64,000 bases of DNA from the NCBI GenBank assembly GCA_030704615.1, contig CM060731.1, forward strand, positions 22,940,001 to 23,004,000, read 5' to 3'. The notes beneath the pieces are model-generated. The model had not been told where the DNA came from. It did no database searches and worked only from the letters and a program-made list of their open reading frames with translations. The position numbers and the translations under genes were made by a program. The stretch comes from Takakia lepidozioides. Its lineage: Eukaryota; Streptophyta; Takakiopsida; Takakiales; Takakiaceae. This document shows positions 50,880 to 63,636 of the stretch, one piece after another. Every line of letters begins with the position of its first letter. The first letter of the stretch is position 1.

Positions 50880-53800
50880 GCACCGGTTTTTGGACCCTTA
50901 GTAGGGCGGCTCCAAATCATTAGTGATCCTTTGTCCAATATTGGTCATCCAGTTTCAGATGAAGATTTGGCATTTATTCTTCTTGGAAGTTTGCCACCTT
51001 TATATCAGACATTGGTAACATCATTTGGTACACATACTAGTGGTTTGATTATGGACCTAGTTATAAGACAATTAGAACTGCGTTGCAATCGAGAGAATCA
51101 TATCTTTGGTAGAAATAAGGCTACAATGCCATGAATGTCAAGACTTCGGGAAGTTCAAAGTCTTAGAAGGCAATGGTTAACTTTGCAAAGAAAGGGACCA
51201 AGATCAAGAAGAAGAAACACGGAGTCTGTTTTATTTGTGGCATGAGAGGTCATTATGCATGTAACTGCTTTAAGAAAAGCTAGACGATGAGAAGAGGGAG
51301 AAATATCAGAATGAGGTTTCAGTGGCAATTATGGCTGATAGAACTGAACTTCTTTGTTGTAGCTTTGTTAATCTCTACGAGTTGTAGAGATGTAAAGTCA
51401 ATTGATTCAGGGGCATCTCAACATATGACGTTCCAAAAAGAAGCATTCTCAACCTTCAAAGAACTCTCTGTGGGACACAAGGTGTATCTTGGAGACAGCA
51501 GTACTAGTCTTGATATCCATGGAAAAGGCACTATTGTGTTTCAATTATCATCTGGAGTGACCAAGGAGATCGAATGAGTTCTCTTTGTTACTGGATTGAC
51601 AAAGAACATATTGTCAGTGAGTCAGCTAACTGAGCAAGGTCTTACGGTTGTATTTTTTACCAATCATTGTTGGGTGAAGCTTGACAATGAAGTGATAGCT
51701 GAGGCAGTGAAAGATGCAAGATTGTACAAGCTGGTTAGGGTTGTCCAGGCTTTACATGCGGAGTGTACTACTACTCTCAAGCAAAGTGACCTCTGGCACC
51801 AGAGACTTGGACATGTCTCAATGCAAAGTTTGGCATACATGTCAGCTAACAATCTGGTTGAAAGCATGGATTTTACAGGAGATCGGATCTTGAGTTTTTG
51901 TGACGGATGTGTGTGTGGTAAACACCATTGCAACTCATTTCCAAAGGATGGAGGTTCTCGAACAAAAGAGATTCTTGAGCTGGTGCATACAGATCTATGC
52001 GGTCCTATGTCAATTGAATCTCATGGAGGTACAAAGTATTTCTTTACCTACATTGATGATTTTTCCAGGAAACATTTCTCTACACGATGCAAAACAAGTT
52101 TGGAGTTCTTGATAGGTTCAAAGCGTTCAAAACTTTGGTGGAGAATCAAACTGGAGGTGATTGCAGCCGACAGTGTCCATTTTTTGCTGTCACAACACTG
52201 TTTTTTCCAGACATAGAATAGCGGTAAATTATCATATTCCTATATGACAATGCCATCAAGAAAAAGAGACTAATATATAGAGGCTCATCTACATACACTT
52301 TCACACTTTTAAATCTCATTATCAAAAACCAGAATCTCTAGATGCTATGGACTTTTAAAAAATCCATCAAAGAATTGTCACAGTCCATAAAAAAAAACTT
52401 TAGGGATTTTTTTTAATATATGAGTTAGAACAAAGTCAAGAAAAGGGACTCTCTCAACCTTGCTTGGAGAATGAGTAATCAGGAATGAAAACTATCATTC
52501 AAAAATATCAAGTTAAAAAAAAAATTATGTACTGTTTTGAGCCTCAAAAGTATCTATTTTCGTAAAGTCCTTTATAACTAAATTATTTTGAAATAACAAA
52601 ACTTTTTTCATTACACGCATTCATTCATCATAAATGAAGAGTTGATTATAATCAAATTTCAAAAAACATTTATGAATTGATATTATCGCAATTTGAGAAT
52701 CTAGGTTTTAACAATCAATAATAGACGGTCAAGATTGTCAGTTGAAGCAAATCCGATGGTTGAGGATTCGTCACATCCTCCTTTATGTACTATTTACGTA
52801 CTCATGATCTTCCGTTTTTGGTCCACTCTAGTTTGCAATCACCCTGGAGAAAATATCAAAACTCTTCAGTGTGATGGTGGTGGTGGTGAGTACGTATCAA
52901 AGAGTTTTAACCAGTTCTGCATGGAGAATGGTATTGTGAAACAATCAACCACACCATATACGCCAGAACAGAACGGAGTTGTAGAGAGGAAGAATCGAAC
53001 AATTTGTTGAAAGTGTGAGGTGTATGTTGCAACACATGAGGCTGGATCAACGTTTCTGGGCAGAAACAATGGCGACTGCAACATACCTCCACAATCGACT
53101 TCCGACTAAGGCAATCTCTACAAAGACACCTGAAGAGGTTTGGAAGGGTGAGAAACCCTCAATTGATCATTTGCAAGTCTTTGGGTGTGTTGCATTTGCC
53201 CATGTTCCAAAAGTGGTAAGGAATAAATTGGATGCAAAAGCAATCAAGTGTATCTTCATTAGTTATTGTGAAAAGACCAAAGGGTATAAGTTATATAATC
53301 CTGAGAGCAAGTATGTAATCATCAGTCATGATGTTATATTCTATGAGTCCATGAACTTTCATCAGGATACAATAGTTCCAAGTTTGGACATGCAGAAAAA
53401 AAAAACATGGCTCTAACTCATGAAGATAAAATGGAAGAGAAGATTGTTGAAAAGATTGTTGAGGTTCAGATGGAGGAGGTACAATCTACTATGATTGAAA
53501 AACCCTCAAAGGTATCTTCTGCCTATTTCATTGACAGTGATAAACCTCAAAGTGTATCAGATGCAATGAGAAGTGGAAATTCTTCACAGTATGACTGGAA
53601 GGAAGCTATGGCATCTGAGTTTCAGTCTCTTTAGGATAATAAATTATAAGACTTGGAGTCTTGTTAAACTTTCACCTGGGCGACAGTCTGTTGGCTGCAA
53701 ATGGATTTTCAAGGTTAAGTACAATGCAGCTGGTTCTGTAGCAAGGTACAAAGCTCGTTTGGTTGTAAAAGGGTTTTCACAAATTGAATGTATTGATTAC

Positions 53801-54153
53801 AATGAAATCTTCTCTCATGTTGCACGGATGAAGTCAATTCGAGTGATTCTTGCGTTTGCTGCCATTGAAAATCTTGAGGTATATCAGATGGATGTATGTA
53901 TAACCTTTATCAATTGAAAGCTTATGGCATGGACCGGCCGGAGGGATTTGCTGTAAAAGGGAAAGAGAGGATGGTGTATAAACTCCTCAAGTCATTGTAT
54001 GGTTTGAAGTATTCCCCTAGGACATGGAATGACAAAATTGATGCATATTTCATGGCTGAAGAGTTTGAGATGAGCTCTGCTGATTATAATGTTTACTATA
54101 AGAGGACTCATGGGAACTCTTTTGTGATCATAACATTGTATGAATCTTTGTAA
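50880..54153 (+). mobile_element. Degenerate Ty1/copia retrotransposon
   Basis: The parts appear in copia order. Gag: SDEDLAFILLGSLPPLYQTL (50960), with a CCHC knuckle CFICGMRGHYACNC (51228-51270). Protease: SIDSGASQHMTF (51399). Pre-integrase: LWHQRLGHVSMQSLA (51793). Integrase: LVHTDLCGPMSIESHGGTKY then CDGGGGEYVSK and PYTPEQNGVVERKNRT (52870-53005). Reverse transcriptase: GCKWIFKVKYNAAG, KARLVVKGFSQ, YQMDVCITFIN, VYKLLKSLYGLKYSPRTW (53695-54030). It stops before the catalytic F.DD region and RNase H, and no LTRs are visible at either edge. Stops and frameshifts occur at several points, and the integrase is split by the insertion at 52156-52843. It cannot be autonomous. Confidence 0.9.
52156..52843. 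mobile_element. 688-base TIR transposon inserted in the copia integrase
   Basis: The insert begins GGTGATTGCA and ends TGCAATCACC; the similarity extends imperfectly to about 23 bases. It is flanked by CTGGA at 52151-52155 and 52844-52848. Removing the insert and one CTGGA restores the uninterrupted integrase reading (..QTGENIKT..). The interior is AT-rich without an ORF. A 5-base duplication and these termini do not let me name a superfamily. Confidence 0.85.
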
Positions 54154-54199
54154 TGAAGGTAGTTTGAACCCCCAAGAAACACATGATACAAAGCAACTC

Positions 54200-54856
54200 C
54201 TGCTAAACCTGACTTTTGCCCCTCATTTTCTGCATGGACATGGCATTCCTACCACAGATTACGAATGTGTGGAATAAACACTCCACAATTGGCTTCAGGC
54301 CAGTATTGCATTTTTTATTTTTTTTTCTTGTTTTTTTTTTTTTTCCCAAAACAGGGGACGGAACCCTGAAATCAATTTCATTCCAAATTGGCACCTTCGT
54401 TTAGGGCACTCAAGGAAACATGAATTTGTGAGTTTGAGAACATATTAATTTATATTCTGTAATTGTTTTCCCCGAATAACTTATTAATAACATTTATCAG
54501 TTCTGTTTCAGAAACAAATTGTAATTAAAATCTGAGAAGAACAAAATTCCCATCCCCCTCTTTTAAAATAATTTCCCTCCTTCTTTTAAAATAAATTTAA
54601 AAACAATTAAGAGAAAAAGTGAATATTAGCTGTCGACCGAATATTGTTCTGGGATATTCTAGGATTCCATGAACGATTGTGTCAAGCGACGCAGTCGGTA
54701 GTTGGGCCGTGTGTTCGGTCCTCACTTGTGTGAAATTGTTGGCGTTGCTGTGCAGGAATTGAGAGCAGCTTTATCACGCGGCCGATGGCAGCAAGGCCCC
54801 GCATCACCTGTGCTGCTGTTTCGTAGTTGTGGAGTAGAGAGTGTGAGTTCCTAACA
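54200..54856. other. Upstream region of the 54857 gene
   Basis: Non-coding stretch with a T-rich tract (54306-54346). The GC content rises from about 54640 toward the ATG at 54857, consistent with a promoter and 5' leader. No specific element is called. Confidence 0.4.
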
Positions 54857-57800
54857 ATGTCCTTCGCTGCATTCTACCGCATCCAGAAAGAATGTGTCAT
54901 ATCCTTCTCACAGGAGGAGTTGCTGGACAGCGTTCAAGAGTGGAATGATGATGCAGGCGGCACGCTGAACCAGCCTCCCAGAGCATTATTATTAGTGGAT
55001 GACTCTTCTTCCCACTCTTTGGATGCTCTGCCAACAAGCTCTCAAAAATCCTGGTCAGAAACCTCCGAAACGAACGTGTCTCCACCAGTTGAACGAGTAT
55101 CTCCGCCAGATATACTATTTAGGAATGGCGAGGGGGACACGTTGTCGAGAATCATGGCACACGATGATACTATTGTGGAAATAGAAGATATTATCGATGA
55201 TGTTCTTGCGGATTTAAGGGATGAAACAGACAAAGGCTTGAAGATACGTGCAGATGACGGCAGTAAGAGCGAAGGCAGTTACGACCACGCACTCGAGAGT
55301 GAACCTTGCGAGTTTCCTAGGGAATACGTTGCACGCCATATTTCCAAGGTTTGCCCGAGTATAGTGCCCTTCCAGTCTATTATCGGTGAACCACAGCTTG
55401 AAAACAGCAGCTTCCAATCAGTTCCAGCGGTAACGCAGCGACCAAAAGCTCAATCTGTTGCCAATGTTACCTCGGTTGCAGCCACTGAATCTATACCTGG
55501 TGAGTCTCTCATAGAGGATGAGATAGCAATACCTCAGCCTGTCGTTGCGATTCTAAAAGGAGACAGCGAATACATGCAAGGGCAACTCACACCGATTACG
55601 CCAAGCATCTTTGAACCCGTGACCAGTGAGACTGTCGTTGCTGTCCTGAAAGCGCACAGCGAAGAGATGCACGAACTACCCGTCTCATCTCCCGTGCCGA
55701 GGCAAGGCACTGATGCGACTGACGAGACGGTGCCGGCAATGTCGATTGCAAGCCAAGTTTCTGTGAATGTGAGCCTGATGGAAGCGGGCGCTCCTTTGCC
55801 AGCTCGAGATGGGAGAGAAGTGGTGAATGCAAATCAGAGCTCAGCACTCTTGCTTATAGAAGCTACCAAGGAATCTGTTGAGGGAATGGATATGGATCCT
55901 GCAGATTTGCCGATGATGTCGAAGCCAACCAGTTGGGAAAGAGATAGAGAGGAGGAGATAGGCCCTGACACTCCGCGTTTGGCAGATGGTACAGTAAATG
56001 CTGAGGAGGCAAACCTAATGAGGAGATGGACCTCAACAAAATTTGAAATGGAGAATCTCATTTTGCACCTAGCGAGCCGTGAGACAGGGAGAGAAGATGC
56101 TGAATCCTGTAGTGCCTGCTTGGGTAATGGAAGAGTTAAAGTGGAGGAGGCAAATTGGCTAGATAGCCAAGGACTTGTAACATTCCAGAATGCAAGGGAG
56201 GATCTAGTCTGCAACCGATCGGGACACGGACAAGCGAAAGCAGAAATAGGCTCAGATCTTTATCCTAGTAATGACCTAGCGACCAGTGCAGAGCAGAGGG
56301 ACAAAGATCACAGATTGAGTGTGACAGAGCTTGCAATGAACCGTCCATTTACAGAGCCAAACACTGGCCCGGGAGGTATATGTAAGATAGAGGAAGCTGA
56401 GTTGAGCATAGAGAGGTCTCTCAAGGACAGAGTCAGTATAAAAGAAACGATGCAGAGAGAGAGCATCGAGCGACTGGATATGAAGCTGCCGAAAACTGAA
56501 GACTTTATGATGGAGCTGGCTAGTCAGACACTGAATGACAGAGCTCGACTGGAAGAAGGTAGCCCATGCACACCTTATAAAGAAATTGCCAATGCTGAGG
56601 GAGCAAAAAGGCGAAGAAAGGTAGAAGGGAAGCGTATTCAATCGGATCGCGCGATGGACCGTCCCTTCACAGAGCTAATTAGTGAGCCAGGATGTAAAAG
56701 AGAGAAAAATGAAACTAACCTGACCATAGAGAGATGTGTGAATGCTACAACACAGACAAAAGAAGCAGCCCAGCTGGAGCTGCCGACTGTAGAGTCAATG
56801 AGGGAGGTGGCTACTGAAACGCAAAACGACGGAGAGACGAAAGAAGGTAGCACACGCGCCCACTCCCCTGGAGATAGACGAAGTGCCCATGTTAAGGATA
56901 CAATTAGGGTAAAGCAAGTAGAGAGGACGGAGCTTTCAAAGGAGCATCCAAGTGTGCATTCAGTGCTAACACTTGCAAATCAATCAGGCCACAGAAAGTC
57001 AAGAGGAGGAGGTAGCCTGAGCTCTCCAGGCCATGGTGACAAACAAGTGGCATATGTCGGGGAGGCGAGCAGGACACAAACAGTGGTGAAGGTGGAGAAT
57101 ACATGTTCAAGTCTAGTGAGGGAGCAGAATACCGGATTACAGAAAAACGAGATGGAGAAGGGTGTCCCCGGCGCCAGCCGCAAGAAGAAAGTGATCAACC
57201 TGAGAGCACCAAGCAGAAGAGATAAAGTGCAGAGAAGAGAAGAGACACAGGTCTTGCAGGTCCGCGACTTTCCAAAGACTGTGATGGCGGCAGTCCAAAT
57301 TTATTCAGGCTCATTGCCTGATCCTCCAGAAGATGACACATGTACTGTTTTGAATGTACTCATGCGTGGGGGAATTTCTTTTCCTCTTCGCCTCCATCGA
57401 CACAATGTCCGGTAGGATCTCTCGCACACATTGTCTCTCAATGGGCGTGGACCTGGGTGGCGGGGATCTTCTGCTCTTGGGCAGCCCTTTCCCTCCCTCG
57501 TTTCCTCTATCGCAGTAGTGATTTGTACAATGTTTCCTTGATGCCTGAGTTCCAGGGAATACACCTTTTGATCTGCAGAGGTACATTACGTCGCTGTCTG
57601 TAGGTAGACCTTACTCAAATCTGCACGCGTGTATTGGAAACTGTGGCAACGATATTGTGCTTGGCAACGACAGATTCTTCCCTCGGTCAAGGTATAGAGA
57701 ATCTCTCAATCCGAAAGTCTCGGAACTTCAGCTAAGGAATCCAGACATGCGTGCATACGGGTGCTGTTTCTGTTTCTCTCACCACTTAAGGCGATGAAGC

Positions 57801-58392
57801 ACATAAGCCCAAAACTTAATCTTGCTTTCACGGATGGAGGTTCGCTCTCAGAAAGTTGGTGGTGGAAGACAAAACGAGTCAAGGTATGTGTGTCAAGATT
57901 AAATACACTGTCATGTAAAAGGCATTTCAGATTCCATAATACAGATCACAACTGCGTCTTGAAAAGCTCAACACAAGATTTGGGAAGGGGAGGTTTGATG
58001 GGACACCAACAATTCGCGCAGCCCATCAAAGCATGATTAATCCTTCAACTCAGGTAGGGCTTAGGGCCTCCAACACAGCTCGACAACACCCTTCACATAA
58101 GCATCATTGTTGTGTGTACACAGTATGTGAGAGAGACAGACAGAGCTAAGGTATGTAAAAAGCTTGAAACGCTTGAAACGGAACTCTGTGGGTCACCACA
58201 TGTGACTGCCAATGAAATGCAATTTTGGAATGGAAAACTGTTAGCGGAAAAAAGGACTGCATGAATGAATTAAACAACAATGAGCTCTTTTGGCAAGAAT
58301 GAGTGGAGAGGTCTCTGGATCAGGAAAACCTTGTAAGCACAACAATATTACAGACCGACGTCACTCTCACATGCTTCAAGAAGTGGTCATAA
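54857..58392 (+). CDS. Unrecognised plant protein, about 987 aa in six exons
   Basis: Exons 54857-57411, 57581-57760, 57808-57883, 57967-58053, 58124-58150 and 58354-58392 join in phase. The first exon alone encodes 851 residues of hydrophilic, Glu/Ser/Thr-rich, probably disordered sequence with internal repeats: VVAILKGDSEYM/VVAVLKAHSEEM, and MNRPFTEPNTGPG/MDRPFTELISEPG followed in both by an acidic segment and SIERS or TIERC. The N-terminus is MSFAAFYRIQKECVISFSQE. The small C-terminal exons code an ordered, basic, aromatic region (RYITSLSVGRPYSNLH, SESWWWKTKRVK, GRFDGTPTIRAAHQSM) that is the best candidate for a conserved domain. The ATG at 54857 is the first in frame; the extension upstream starts with TTG. 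I do not recognise the family. A nuclear scaffold or chromosome protein would fit the composition, but that is a guess. Confidence 0.7.
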
Positions 58393-59115
58393 TCAATATT
58401 CGAGAAGAGGATTGACAATCTTTGCAAGGGAATACAACATGCAATGAGTTGGGATGGTAGGCAGGCAAGCCCTCAAAGAGAGAAGACCCGGTCAATGGAC
58501 CGGCATAACTAAGAGCCACTTCATCTTGCGACTACTCGGCCCTTTCGAGGGTGGGCCCTATGGCAAGCCCTCATATACATATCACAATGATGAATGCTAG
58601 AATGGGGTAGAATGACTTCAAAACAAGACTGTTGTCCACTTGCAGAATGGGCTCAGGAAGGATCACATGAGAATCTGAGTCACGGATTGCTGTAGTCCAT
58701 TCAATGCAAGTAGTGGTCAAAATGTTGATGAACTAGTTGTGTGAGTATACAGAGTATGCACAGATTTGCTATCAGCAGCAAACAATGCAGAGTGATGAGG
58801 CGGAAAAGCGAAATTGAGCAAGAGAGCATTGGGCTTTATGCCCACAATTGCTTACATACATCTCGGCATCAGGCTGAAAAATGACAACCAACACATGATA
58901 TTCCTTACCGGGAGTGACGTACTCTGTAGAGGCTTCGATGAGTGAAGAGGAAGAGAGGTCAATAGCACTATCTTTTAAAGTAAAGACTCCATGTTACACC
59001 CTACCTTCAGTACCTTTGTAAAAACCACACAATCCCAAGCCTGAAACCAAGGGTGGACCACAGGAACGTCATATGAAGTGTCGAAAACCAAATCAAAGAA
59101 GGGAAACAAGAAGCC

Positions 59116-62100
59116 TTGTCACTCATGCTGTATGTACCTATTCCTGATATCTTGGGGTCCACATTCTTAACACTCTGCATGGACGTGGCACTGCATGGAC
59201 CAGTTGTTCATGCTTCAGAACGTATTCCCTGTTTGGCTTGTGGTCGCATTTTCGCTCGAATCAGAGGTTTGGCTCGCCACCAATGCACTTGCATAGCCTT
59301 TCGGCAAGCTAACCATGAATGTTCTTCTGTGCCCACTCCCCTCAGTGTCTTGCAGGCTCCCCCTCCATCCACTGCATGGACGTGGCTCTCCTCATTGGAT
59401 GTCCTTGAAGCTTTTCATTTGGGAAATTGCCCCGCCCCCGCCCCCGGCTCTACACACGCATCCCGGTGGCCCTTTGTCAAGAGGTCCAACATTGCTTTCG
59501 CATGCCTTTAGACAAACTAGCCCGGGATCCCGGTGACGTGTCGGCGTGGTATCTTCTTTTATTGTTTGCCCAGTGGTGCTTGGTCCAGCCACCACGTGGT
59601 GGCGAAGCTGGTTATAGAGAGACTTGCATCCGGCTCCGACGCTTTCTTGCGGGAGACTGGGAGAATCTTCAAGACGAGCAATATCTCCGACCACAAACCC
59701 TGGCAGCACGTACTTCTGCTGACACTTCCTCACAATCAAGCTCTTCTGCTCACTGACAGCTTCGGCACAGCCTCATGTTGGGACAGGTAGAAGACGGGTA
59801 GGCGAGTATTCCCGTGCAGCTCGCGCTCTCGCACCATTTGCCCCCGCCCCACCTTCTACGTCACTATTACCGCTCTGCATGCCGAGCTCTCCATCTTGAG
59901 GCAGACAACATCCTTCCAGCTTTTGTCGATGACTTCGAGCCGGATCAGGACCTTCAGCTAGATCTCTCTCTGTTCACCAAGGCCTTTATCCGCAGTCTGC
60001 ATCTTTCCGCGTGCACCATGCCCATCTGGTATGTTATATAAATATTTGCGCAACTGTTTTTCTTCACAAGACTCTGCTAGTGGCTTCTCCCAACTCTTTC
60101 AAGTCTATTCCTACATAGCCGCTGGCCGCATCCCTTCTCGAATGTTACGTCAGCCTCCCTACTAGCCATGACCAAACACTCTGGAAATGGCATCCGTCCC
60201 ATTGCCATCGGGGAAGTTTTGTATCGTCTTGTCAGTGGCAAACAAAGGTCCCCCCATTACAGGACGGTGTAGTCGCCAGTATGAGAACGGTAACTGTAGA
60301 AAAGGGGGGCGACAGAAGCATAAAATAATTTGACAAAAGGGATGAGTTGGTGGAATCTCCTCCAGCTGAGCAAAGTTCTTGGAAGATGGCGCTGTGGGAG
60401 ATGGAGTCGAAGGTGTTTGCTACATCGACTTGAAAGACAACAGACTCTGGGTGAAGGTCGAGAATAGCCCGAATCCCATATACCACAGCCAGCTCACAAC
60501 CGCCTTGAGTGACAACACCAAACTGATGTGGGAAGAGATCAGCAGAGAATGCATTACAGTACTACATGATAAGGGAACGGTGGCACATCTGCGCACCTTT
60601 ATGTCATCTGCAGCAGCATTCCCAACGTGTCAGTTCCCCTCGGTTGCTGACGACATTCACATCATTGGTCCGGCCTGCAAGGTGCTCCCGACGTACTACC
60701 ACTTCGCCGCTCAGCTAAAGGGTGTGGGGCTATCGGTTCAACCTCGCAAGTGTGTTGCATGGTCTCCAGCCGCCTTCCCCCCAGACTTTGTACCTCCTGT
60801 GCAAACGAGGTACTTCATCACAATATTGTCTGACGGCATTCGCGTCTTGGGCGTTCCCTTCGGTATAAGTACCACATCTTTTACTTCCTCTTTCTTGGAG
60901 AATGCCTTTGATCAAGATGTCATTCATTCCGATCTCCTTCCTCGCCTCGGGGACCTACAGGTAGCCTATGGCATCCTAATGAAATGTGCTATGTAGTGGC
61001 CATCCTACCTTCTCAAGACTTTCCCTCCTACTCCTGAGTTTTTGCGGTTATTGACAGGGTTTGATGCTACCATCATGAATATCTTTGGTCACCTTCTGGG
61101 ACCGGGGGCTTTGGATGGATCCAATGGGACTTTAGCTCGCCAACAAACTATCTTTCCCATCTCCTTTGGAGGTGTAGGCAGCTTGCTCTCCACAATCAGC
61201 ACTTCCCTCTCAACATTCTTGGGCAGTTGGGCACTGATCGGCCTTGCCCTTGCATCTCGCTTTCTGTGCAGTCAACGACCCCCGCTCATGGACCCCATTG
61301 CTCACGTCGACACTGGCACCTTCCCTTCCCAACAACATCTTCGCTCTGTACGAGATCTTCTTCCGGCACCAGCACGAGCGCATCTTCCTCCATTCGAGCA
61401 GTTGCTTGCCCAAGGCATTGATCACCTATAGGAGACTATCATGGACCGTGTGCACCGACACTCCTTCTCCGGCATGCATTCCAGTAGCTCTTCCTCTAAT
61501 GTGCATCATGCCAAGCTTCTATCTTGTGCACGACCAGGTGCAAGCGCATGGCCAGTGAAAGCGCGACCCACCATTACCCTCTTTCGTTTGTCATCACCCA
61601 ACGGCCCTTCGTTTGCGACGTGGGTTACCACATCCTTCTGTGTTAGGCTTGCCACATTGTGTTTGTCACCAGTCTATTGACGCACTTGTTGTCCACCTCA
61701 TTTGAGGTCCATGTGGGGGAGATCGCATTGCCACCCATGACGTCGTCCGAGACGCTGACGTGGCATCGATTATGCGAGAGGCTAGTTTCCATGTCATATG
61801 AGAGCAATCTCATGTCCTCCTTTCTCACACTCTTCAATCCACACGACGACACGTCGACATCATCATGTCTAAAGATGATCTTCACACCCTAGCCGACGTT
61901 ATCATTGCCGACCCTACCCGCAACCTACTTTCATGTTCAGCATCCTCCCACGGCTCAACGGTTTCGTTGCTTCTCATAATCAAGGAACTCGACTATCGGG
62001 ACAGACACGCCTACTGATACTTTCATCCTCTTGGCTGTGGAGGTATTTGGCTATCTCCATCGCCAGTGTGACGACCTACTCCGTTCATGTGCCCATCAAG

Positions 62101-62315
62101 CGGCTCAAAACAAGACCACGGACATTCCATATGCCTCTGTTCTTGTGGCTTTTTACAGACAAATTGTCGTTGCATTACAGAGAGCTCAGGCAATGGTCAT
62201 TTTACATCGGGCGGACGTAACTGGATCAGCTTCATCCCACCTCCCAACTCTCCTAGACATTATGCCCATGTTGCCCTCCGACCTACTTCAGGCAGAGGTT
62301 GGGATGACTGATTAG
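59116..62315 (+). mobile_element. Degenerate non-LTR-like retroelement with zinc finger and C-terminal nuclease-like region
   Basis: In order: a C2H2-type finger CLACGRIFARIRGLARHQC (59230-59290); a linker; reverse transcriptase block KHSGNGIRPIAIGEVLYRLV (60173-60232); an inverted stretch with motif A on the other strand; motif C FPSVADDIHIIGPA (60638-60680) and LSVQPRKCVAW; FPISFGGVGSL (61156); and a C-terminal part with TLADVIIADPTR (61879-61915), then YRDRH and EVFGYLHRQCDDLL in other frames. The last part resembles a PD-(D/E)XK restriction-like nuclease, which with an N-terminal zinc finger recalls R2-type organisation. Many stops and frameshifts show it is dead. Confidence 0.75.
60239..60580 (-). 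other. Inverted internal segment of the reverse transcriptase
   Basis: On the minus strand this segment reads FPHQFGVVTQGGCELAVYGI, then FQVDVANTFDSISHSAIF (motif A region), while the blocks on both sides read on the plus strand. In the intact order this part should follow LYRLV and precede ADDIH, so it sits in the right place but flipped. Confidence 0.75.
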
Positions 62316-62319
62316 TTTG

Positions 62320-63500
62320 AATAGTTTAGTTTAGCTTGCTTCCCTTTCCTCCCTTCTTTGTTCTTTCATAGGTTTTGGGGTTTCTCTATCATATGTTCAA
62401 ATACCTCATGTTTCATGTAAATAAAGTTGTACAGGTATTCATCTTGACTACCCTCCAAGGACACGCCAACCCACAACCACCCCACAGACAAGAATGCAAA
62501 GTAGATAAATATGCAAAAAATGATTGATTAGTAGATTATATATAAATCCCTAAATAATTGCGTTTGTCCAAGAACTAAGGAGCCAAAGTATTGGTCTAGT
62601 TTGTATAGACTAGAGTAGCTTGTCAATCCAAGCGGACATGTGAGAAGGTTAGAGTGCTATAAATGAGTGAGTTGTAGCTCCATGGTAAGGAAGTCTAGAA
62701 AGGTGTGGGGAGTGTAAGTGGGAGTATGCAAGGGAGAGTTTTTTTGGTTGTTTTAGGGCATTTGGGCGGAAGATCTTCTGTATAGCGTTGAAGGAGTATG
62801 GACATGTAATGCAAATGTTGACCACGTGTGCAGGGGCATAAATGATATAGTGGGTTTGAATAGAACCTCTCCCGTTACCAGATCAACCTTTGAAGTCTTA
62901 TGTTCCCAATGTAGTAACCTAGCGATCCATATATATATGTTGTGTTATTATGGGTGTGAATGTCAGATTGATATCTTTATCTAGGTTACATTTGGCTAGA
63001 GAGATATATAAGTTTGGTAGGTTTCTTGGTGGGTTGTTGTAGCATCTGTCAGATGGTTGTGGTTCCATAGCATGCTGGTTATGGATATGTGACAAGTAGT
63101 TAGTGTTGGTTTGTCAGTGATAATCGCTAATCATTTGAATATTATGTTGTAGATTATGGTTTCCACGAGAGCCAAAGAGGTTGTTGTTATGTTCCTAGGT
63201 GTTCACTTTGCTCGAGATTATTCTTTTTCATTACCACAGTACATAGTGGTGGCACATGATGTTCCATATTGGTCTATTATCATTTTTTGGGTTATGCCTT
63301 GTAAATTTTCTTAAAGCATACAGCTGGGTGTTTTGTAGGAAGGTGACCAAACGATATTGTTGTGGGTTGTAGAGACGATTATGTTTCAGTTATAGGAGCA
63401 TATGCTAAAACTTATGTTTGTAGTCTTGAGATTTTGGAGTGGTTTAAAAACAACAACCCGGTCGAACATTTGAGTAGCCACAATTTCAACCATCCCAAAT
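62320..63500. other. Non-coding, no gene seen
   Basis: T/G-rich sequence without supported ORFs; the 3' flank of the retroelement. Confidence 0.55.
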
Positions 63501-63636
63501 AGTTTGCAAACTCGAGGGAAAAAACCTTGCGCATCCTACTTATATGCACTGATTATGAAGAACAACCTCTGCAATGGACAGTCAAAGCAGTTTTTGCAAA
63601 TCAAAGCGAGCTTCAGACTTCACTCCACAACTATGT

